Origin: Sulfurimonas sp.
Lineage (GTDB): Bacteria; Campylobacterota; Campylobacteria; Campylobacterales; Sulfurimonadaceae
Length of the DNA stretch: 11,165 bases
Direction of reading: 5' to 3'
Assembly: GCA_027083475.1 (NCBI GenBank)
Contig: JALWON010000404.1
Coordinates: 1 to 11,165, forward strand
The position numbers and the translations under genes were made by a program. Of this stretch, positions 6,425-11,165 are shown in pieces (positions within the stretch are counted from its first letter, which is position 1; each line of letters starts with the position of its first letter). The notes beneath the pieces were generated by a model that saw only the letters and a list, made by a program, of their open reading frames with translations, made no database searches and was not told the origin of the DNA.

Positions 6425-6728
6425 AATTTTATGGTTTTATCAAAAGTTTTTAACATTGCTTGGCTTTGGGTCGTGTCGATATTACCCATCTTGTAGTGAA
6501 TATGCGCGTTTACACTTTGTAAATAATTCACTTTCAAGTGCTTTTTACCACTCTTTTACTAGAATACTCCGTTGTAATCAACTTTTTGAAGGTGGGATTG
6601 AGTATCCATTACTCGATAAACTCACTCTCAAGCCAACAAAGCTTGAAGTTGCATCCATAAAATATTGGCTGGTTCCCAATCAAAAAAACCGTCATTACAT
6701 TATAAAAAATTTTTTATACAAAGGGTAA
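6405..6728 (+). CDS. yidD: Membrane protein insertion efficiency factor YidD
   Basis: This is a small inner-face membrane-associated protein that aids YidC/Sec-dependent insertion of membrane proteins. The family signature is clear at 19-36: GFGSCRYYPSCSEYA, with C24 and C30, followed by a further Cys at 57 (LRCNQLFEGG). The N-terminus (MRKLFLKILWFYQKFLTLLG) is an amphipathic or hydrophobic basic helix typical of YidD. At 107 residues it is slightly longer than many family members, with a basic tail after about residue 75. The usual GGxDPVP motif is altered to GGIEYPLL (63-70). The ATG lies inside the end of rnpA, a 20-base overlap that suggests coupled translation. yidC follows 3 bases after its stop. 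Confidence 0.95.
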   Translation: MRKLFLKILWFYQKFLTLLGFGSCRYYPSCSEYARLHFVNNSLSSAFYHSFTRILRCNQLFEGGIEYPLLDKLTLKPTKLEVASIKYWLVPNQKNRHYIIKNFLYKG

Positions 6729-6731
6729 TTT

Positions 6732-8336
6732 GTGTTCGATAAACTCTCACCAAACCAAAGACTTGCAGTCGCTGTTGTACTGTCTGTAATATTTTTCGTA
6801 GGATATACTGCTATCTTTCCTCCTGTTCAACCTCAAGAGAGTACTCAAATGCCAGTGCAAAAAGAGAGTGCACAAAAATCTTCAATGCCTCAAGCCGAAG
6901 TAGGACATAGTGTTTCTCCTCAAGAGACAGCGGCGGATATTAGTGCTCAAAATACTATTTTAACAGTTAAAAATGATAAATTTATCTTAAAAATGGACAC
7001 ACTTGGACGCATTGCTTCCAAAGAGTTACTTGAAGATAAATTTCGTGATGCCAATAATAAACATGCACAGATTATTCAACAGAGTGGTGCAAAACCTCTT
7101 TACATCCGTTTTGTGGATGAAGCTTTAAATGCAGAAGCTTCAAAAACACCCTATACTGCTTCTACATCTGAGATTATTCTCAATGGAAAAGCAGAACATG
7201 TCAGACTCACACAAAAGCTCTCGACACTCACAGTTACAAAAGACTTGGTTTTTTATGCGGATGGGCATTATGATGCCGATATTTCACTCTCACAAGATAA
7301 ACGCCATTACATTTATGTAGGAAAACGTCCAAAAGTGAATGAAAAAGAGCAGATGATGACCGCGAAGGGTGTTCTCGTTTATACGGATGATAAGAAACTT
7401 ACTATCATTGAAGATGGGGATGTGGAAGGTCGTAAAACTTTTACAGGTGTTGAGCTTGTTGCCTCATTTGATCAGTACACAACCAGTATGATGTATGGTT
7501 TCTCTAAAGATACAAACATCATTATAGACCGTGATAATGAGGATAATCCTGTAGCATATTTTGATGCTTTACAAACGATGAAATTTCACGGTTATGTAGG
7601 ACAAAAAGAGTATCAAACACTGCATAACATTAAACCAGTCCTTACACATGTAATTGAATATGGTTGGTTTACTTTTGCTTCAGAGCCAATGTTTTTAGTG
7701 CTTTCATGGTTGCATAGTATCTTTGGAAATTGGGGTTGGGCGATTGTTGGTTTAACGGCACTTATTCGAATGATTTTATACCCTTTAACATACAAGGGTA
7801 TGATGTCTATGCAAAAAATGAAGCAACTCACACCAAAACTCAAAGAGCTTAAAGAGAAGTACAAAAAAGATCCACAGCGTTTAAACGCAGCAACGATGGA
7901 TATGTATAAAAAACATGGTGCAAATCCACTTGGTGGGTGTCTGCCAATGCTTTTACAAATTCCTGTCTTCTATGCGATTTACCGTCTGCTTTTAAACTCT
8001 GTAGAGTTACAAGGGGCTCCGTGGATTTTATGGGTACAAGATCTCTCTCGTATGGATCCATACTATGTACTTCCATTGCTTATGGGGGCATCTATGTTTC
8101 TCCAACAGCGTTTGACACCAACAAATTTTACAGATCCAATGCAAGAAAAAATCATGAAGTATCTTCCTGTGATTTTTACATTTTTCTTTGTAACTTTCCC
8201 TTCAGGGCTTGTTCTTTACTGGTTTGTAAACAACCTTTTCTCTATCGCTCAACAGTTTGTTGTAAATCAACAATTTAAAAATATGCAAGACGCTGAGAAA
8301 GCTATAGCAAAAAATCGTGGGAAAAAACATGATTAA
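6732..8336 (+). CDS. yidC: Membrane protein insertase YidC
   Basis: This is the Oxa1/YidC-family insertase of the inner membrane, which places proteins in the bilayer alone or with SecYEG. It has the Gram-negative layout: one N-terminal membrane helix (about 10-29), a large periplasmic domain (about 30-320), then a five-helix insertase core. The functional arginine in the first core helix is R346 in LIRMILYPLTYK. The positively charged cytoplasmic hairpin follows (KELKEKYKKDP), then GGCLPMLLQIPVFYAIYRLL. The start is GTG; the ribosome binding site AAGGG overlaps the last codons of yidD, 6 bases before it. The 534-residue length is normal. Its last 8 bases overlap jag. Confidence 0.98.
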   Translation: MFDKLSPNQRLAVAVVLSVIFFVGYTAIFPPVQPQESTQMPVQKESAQKSSMPQAEVGHSVSPQETAADISAQNTILTVKNDKFILKMDTLGRIASKELLEDKFRDANNKHAQIIQQSGAKPLYIRFVDEALNAEASKTPYTASTSEIILNGKAEHVRLTQKLSTLTVTKDLVFYADGHYDADISLSQDKRHYIYVGKRPKVNEKEQMMTAKGVLVYTDDKKLTIIEDGDVEGRKTFTGVELVASFDQYTTSMMYGFSKDTNIIIDRDNEDNPVAYFDALQTMKFHGYVGQKEYQTLHNIKPVLTHVIEYGWFTFASEPMFLVLSWLHSIFGNWGWAIVGLTALIRMILYPLTYKGMMSMQKMKQLTPKLKELKEKYKKDPQRLNAATMDMYKKHGANPLGGCLPMLLQIPVFYAIYRLLLNSVELQGAPWILWVQDLSRMDPYYVLPLLMGASMFLQQRLTPTNFTDPMQEKIMKYLPVIFTFFFVTFPSGLVLYWFVNNLFSIAQQFVVNQQFKNMQDAEKAIAKNRGKKHD

Positions 8337-9126
8337 AGTTGAAGCCGATACACTTGAAGAAGCTTATGCAAATGCAGCGGCGAGTCTCAAGTGTTCTGTA
8401 ACAGAACTGAAAAGTGAAGTCATACAAAATCCACGCAAAGGCTATTTTGGTGTTTTAAAGAAAACAGCCATTATTGTTGCAGATATCGACGAGACAAAAT
8501 TGCGAGTCTCTTCTCCTCAGCCTCAAGAAATAGAGGAAGCTGTAGAGGAAAAAGAAGCTATCACTACAAAAGTAAAATCTAAAATTCAAAATATTATTCC
8601 CAATAAGATTATTCCAACTGCTTTTTCACATGAGAAGAGTGTCGTAGAAGACGAGGAAGAAGACAGAGTTGTTGTAGAGATTCGCAATAAGATTAATGAA
8701 CTTTTTACACTCACCTGTTTTCAAATAGAACATGTAACAGTTGCTCGTTATGATGCAGAAACAATTCTCATAGAGTTTCAAGGAGAGGATGCCGCTTTAC
8801 TTATAGGAAAAGAGGGGTATCGATACAAGGCAATCTCGTATATGCTGTTTAACTGGATTAATGCAACATATAAAGTGCAACTGCGTTTAGAAATTGCAGA
8901 GTTTTTGAAAAACCAAGAAGAGTCTGTCAATCATTACATAGAGAGTGTGTGTGAGAGTATAGAACGCGATGGAAAAGCACAAACCAAAATTTTAGATGGT
9001 GTGCTCATTCAAATAGCACTCAAAGAACTCAGAGATCGTTACCCACATAAATATGTTGTTATTCGCAGTACAAAAGATGGCTTGAAGTATATTGTGGTGA
9101 ATGATTACCATTCATCTGAGAGTTAA
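8329..9126 (+). CDS. jag: Jag/KhpB-family RNA-binding protein with a degenerate R3H domain
   Basis: This is a cytosolic RNA-binding protein encoded next to yidC in many bacteria. Jag_N domain about 1-52, with KGYFGVLKK (37-45) as its signature; acidic, variable linker about 53-112; KH type II domain about 113-193, with the RNA-binding loop IGKEGYRYKAI (159-169); C-terminal R3H-like region about 197-263. In the R3H segment, the place where RxxxH should sit before the conserved small helix reads DGVLIQIAL (223-231), so Arg appears replaced by G224 and His by Q228. I chose the ATG at 8329 rather than an in-frame GTG at 8317, because MIKVEA is the usual Jag start and GGGA lies just before it. It overlaps yidC by 8 bases, and its TAA touches the mnmE ATG. 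Confidence 0.92.
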   Translation: MIKVEADTLEEAYANAAASLKCSVTELKSEVIQNPRKGYFGVLKKTAIIVADIDETKLRVSSPQPQEIEEAVEEKEAITTKVKSKIQNIIPNKIIPTAFSHEKSVVEDEEEDRVVVEIRNKINELFTLTCFQIEHVTVARYDAETILIEFQGEDAALLIGKEGYRYKAISYMLFNWINATYKVQLRLEIAEFLKNQEESVNHYIESVCESIERDGKAQTKILDGVLIQIALKELRDRYPHKYVVIRSTKDGLKYIVVNDYHSSES

Positions 9127-10467
9127 ATGCCTGAAGATACCATAGCAGCCATTGCAACAGCCCATGGGATTGGCTCTATTGCTATTATTCGCATAAGTGG
9201 GGAAAATGCTTTAGAGATCATCAAAAAACTCTCAAAAAAAGAGACCTTTACTCCACGATATGCAACACTCACATCACTGTATGACACGAGAGAATCGCTC
9301 ATTGATGAAACGATTGTGATTTACTTCCAAGCCCCTTTTTCTTTCACTGCTGAAGATGTTGTTGAGATACAATGCCATGGCGGTTTTATTGTTGCACAGA
9401 GTATCTTAAAAGCAACATTGCAGGCAGGGGCAAGACTTGCAACTCCTGGAGAATTTAGTAAACGCGCTTTTTTCAATGGTCGGATTGATTTAAGTGAAGC
9501 CGAAGCCATTGCACAACTTATTGAAGCAAAAAGTGAAGATGCTGCAAAGATTCTTGCTTCGCAGATGAAGGGTGAATTAAAACATTTCATCGAAGATGTT
9601 CGCGATGAAATTATTCATATTTTAGCATTTAGTGAGGTGAGTATTGATTATGCTGAAGAGGATTTACCGCAAGATTTAGTAGAGCAAATCAAAGCAAAAC
9701 TTGATACTTTATATAAACTTTTAGAAAAAACACTCCTTGCTTCTAAATCGCGTGAGGGGCTTATGCAAGGCTTTCGTGTAGCCATTGTAGGCAAACCTAA
9801 TGTTGGAAAAAGTTCTTTGCTCAATGCACTTTTACATTTTAATCGTGCGATTGTGAGTGATATTGCCGGCACGACACGAGACACCATTGAAGAGCAGGTG
9901 AAAATCGGTACACATCTGATTAAAATAGTCGATACAGCAGGGATACGCGAGGCCAATGATGCCATTGAAAAAATAGGCATAGAGCGTAGTCTCGAAGCTA
10001 TTCAAGAGAGTGATATTGTCATCGCACTTTTTGATGCTTCTCGTGAGATAGATGCAGAAGATAGACAAATTTTAGAACATATCGCACAATATGCAGACAC
10101 AAAAACAGTCATTTATGTAAAAAATAAGATTGATTTAGAAACAAAATTTTTGAGTGAAGAGATTGCATTTGATGTTGCATTAAACTCAAAAGCGGATGTC
10201 ACTGCTCTGATAGAAAGACTTGAAAATATTATGGATAGAAGTAATAGTTCTGATGAGATGATGTTGATTTCACAAAGACAGATGCACGCTGTAGCAGAGA
10301 CAATGCAAAATATACAAGAGGCTTTTCACCCTTTAGAAGATCAAGAACTTGAGATTTTCTCTTTCCATCTCAATGAAGCAGTCAAAGCCATGGCAAGCAT
10401 TACAAGACCCTTTGATAACGATGAAATGCTCGATAAGATGTTTGGTTCATTTTGTTTGGGAAAATAG
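9127..10467 (+). CDS. mnmE: tRNA uridine-5-carboxymethylaminomethyl modification GTPase MnmE
   Basis: With MnmG, this protein modifies the wobble uridine (U34) of several tRNAs, using a folate one-carbon unit. N-terminal folate-binding/dimerisation domain about 1-118 (begins MPEDTIAAIAT); helical domain about 119-215 and again about 370-446; inserted Ras-like G domain about 216-370. The GTPase motifs are GKPNVGKSS (222-230), GTTRD (248-252), DTAG (269-272) and NKID (333-336). The catalytic cysteine motif CLGK ends the protein exactly (C443-K446), so the gene is complete. The ATG directly follows the jag stop (TAAATG), with GAGAG as ribosome binding site inside the end of jag. The 446-residue length is normal. 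Confidence 0.98.
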   Translation: MPEDTIAAIATAHGIGSIAIIRISGENALEIIKKLSKKETFTPRYATLTSLYDTRESLIDETIVIYFQAPFSFTAEDVVEIQCHGGFIVAQSILKATLQAGARLATPGEFSKRAFFNGRIDLSEAEAIAQLIEAKSEDAAKILASQMKGELKHFIEDVRDEIIHILAFSEVSIDYAEEDLPQDLVEQIKAKLDTLYKLLEKTLLASKSREGLMQGFRVAIVGKPNVGKSSLLNALLHFNRAIVSDIAGTTRDTIEEQVKIGTHLIKIVDTAGIREANDAIEKIGIERSLEAIQESDIVIALFDASREIDAEDRQILEHIAQYADTKTVIYVKNKIDLETKFLSEEIAFDVALNSKADVTALIERLENIMDRSNSSDEMMLISQRQMHAVAETMQNIQEAFHPLEDQELEIFSFHLNEAVKAMASITRPFDNDEMLDKMFGSFCLGK

Positions 10468-10857
10468 ATGAAATATATAGCTATTGATTTAGGGCTCAAA
10501 CGCATAGGTTTAGCTTACTCTGCCCATAAAGATATTGTCACACCACTCCCTGCCATCATTCGAAAAAATCGTAATCAAGCTGCCACGGAAGTGAAAAAAG
10601 TATTACAAGAGTGGGAAGTTGAAGCGGTTGTGATTGGTATTCCTTTGGGTGGAAGCAGTGAAGATGAGATGCATCGTCGCATTGCACACTTTATGAATTT
10701 AGTTGCGTTTGAGGGGGAAGTTTTTTATCAAGATGAGGCGGGGAGTTCTCTTGAAGCCGAAAATTTGATGAAGGGCGAAATCAAATATATTCGTGATGGA
10801 CGTGTGGATTCTATCTCTGCAATGATTATTTTGCAAAGATATTTAGTGCAAAAATGA
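10468..10857 (+). CDS. ruvX: RuvX/YqgF-family RNase H-like nuclease
   Basis: This is a member of the YqgF family, an RNase H-fold nuclease put forward as a Holliday-junction resolvase and implicated in pre-16S rRNA 5' processing. IAIDLGLKRIGLAYS (4-18) carries the first catalytic acid (D7). VVIGIPLGG (54-62) is the second conserved strand-loop. DEAGSS (89-94) stands where many homologues have DERLTT; the acid D89 is kept but the following Arg is Ala. DSISAMIILQRYL (114-126) carries the third acid, D114. The 129 residues are slightly short, as usual for the family. It starts directly after the mnmE stop (TAGATG), with GGGA inside the mnmE tail. It appears to be the last gene of the cluster, but no clear hairpin terminator follows. 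Confidence 0.93.
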   Translation: MKYIAIDLGLKRIGLAYSAHKDIVTPLPAIIRKNRNQAATEVKKVLQEWEVEAVVIGIPLGGSSEDEMHRRIAHFMNLVAFEGEVFYQDEAGSSLEAENLMKGEIKYIRDGRVDSISAMIILQRYLVQK

Positions 10858-10916
10858 GTTTTTTTGTAACAAATAACAATAAATGTCTTTTAGAGTTTCA
10901 TTTCTCAGTAAAATTC

Positions 10917-10925
10917 TGTTAGAAT
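10917..10925 (+). promoter_or_regulatory. Candidate extended -10 promoter for the FIST gene
   Basis: TGTTAGAAT is an extended -10 element (TG, one base, then TAGAAT, one mismatch to TATAAT). Transcription would begin about 7 bases later, at or within a base or two of the ATG at 10932. There is no Shine-Dalgarno before that ATG, so the message might be leaderless. No good -35 is seen. This was judged by eye only. Confidence 0.4.
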
Positions 10926-10931
10926 ATTTGT

Positions 10932-11165
10932 ATGAAAAATTTCACTATAGCTTTTGACAATGTCGATGAATTAGTGAATTTTGCGTATGCAACAGCTATA
11001 GATACACCCCAAACATTAATCCAAATTTTTTGTGCAAGAGCAGAGAAAGCAAAAATTCAACAAATCCAAAACTATTTTTTACAAAACTATCCAAAATCTT
11101 TTTTAATTGGGGCAACGACCGATGGCATTATTGATGGTAAAACTATCTACAATGCTACCAAAAGC
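10932..11165 (+). CDS. FIST-domain sensor protein (N-terminal part, runs off the window)
   Basis: The frame is open from the ATG at 10932 to the window end (78 codons). The segment TLIQIFCARAE (28-38) followed by FLIGATTDGIIDGKTIY (57-73) has the pattern of the FIST N domain: a hydrophobic strand of the LVxxF type, then a 'iGatTdGei' turn. FIST domains are predicted ligand sensors, often fused to GGDEF, EAL, histidine kinase or methyl-accepting output modules; the output module here lies outside the window. It follows ruvX after 74 bases with its own candidate promoter, so it is probably a separate transcription unit. There is no signal peptide, which fits cytosolic sensing. The start is supported by the fold beginning right away, but no ribosome binding site is visible. 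Confidence 0.78.
   Translation, partial: MKNFTIAFDNVDELVNFAYATAIDTPQTLIQIFCARAEKAKIQQIQNYFLQNYPKSFLIGATTDGIIDGKTIYNATKS

Noticed and set aside
5905..10857. Replication origin (DnaA boxes) near rpmH, as in many bacteria
   Set aside because: There is no dnaA gene or cluster of DnaA boxes in the short gaps here. In Campylobacterota the rpmH cluster is usually not at the origin.
10854..10925. Short ORF starting ATGAGTTTT in the ruvX-FIST gap, overlapping the ruvX stop, and the T-run after ruvX as a terminator
   Set aside because: The ORF has only about 22 codons, no coding character and a biased AT-rich composition. The T-run at 10859-10865 has no GC-rich hairpin before it. The small TTTGT/ACAAA repeat lies at the end of the T-run rather than before it.

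Overview
The window looks like chromosomal DNA of a Campylobacterota (epsilonproteobacterial) organism, most like the Sulfurimonas branch. The reasons are low GC with short intergenic gaps, a PEB4-type periplasmic foldase divergent from nth (the same arrangement as in Campylobacter jejuni), the rpmH-rnpA-yidD-yidC-jag-mnmE order, and an HspR-type (HAIR-like) operator in front of clpB. The genus is inferred from protein flavour and is not proven. No mobile element, tRNA, rRNA, CRISPR array or long repeat was seen. This is mostly core genome, and I did not find a convincing new multi-gene system.

Left part (1-3164): the first 15 codons of a leftward gene with a signal-peptide-like start; nth (endonuclease III, minus); a divergent PEB4/SurA-like peptidyl-prolyl isomerase (plus); directly abutting it, a short PLP-dependent protein of the ACC deaminase/D-cysteine desulfhydrase fold; and a nitroreductase-family flavoprotein (minus) whose 3' end overlaps the PLP gene by 11 bases.

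Middle (3165-5904): a 157-base divergent intergenic region with a near-consensus sigma-70 promoter overlapped by a HAIR-like inverted repeat, then full-length clpB, the heat-shock disaggregase.

Right part (5905-10857): a tight plus-strand cluster of rpmH (L34), rnpA (RNase P protein), yidD, yidC (membrane insertase), jag/khpB (RNA-binding), mnmE (tRNA modification GTPase) and ruvX (Holliday-junction resolvase-like/rRNA-processing nuclease). Genes overlap or abut (stop codon touching start codon), which suggests one transcript linking ribosome, tRNA and membrane-protein biogenesis. The window ends in the N-terminus of a FIST-domain sensor protein.

Points worth a second look: rnpA has no ATG/GTG/TTG start that would include its conserved N-terminal helix, which is nevertheless encoded upstream and reaches into rpmH; the HAIR-like clpB operator; loss of the R3H signature in Jag; the unusual active-site residues of the PLP enzyme; and a possible leaderless promoter for the FIST gene.
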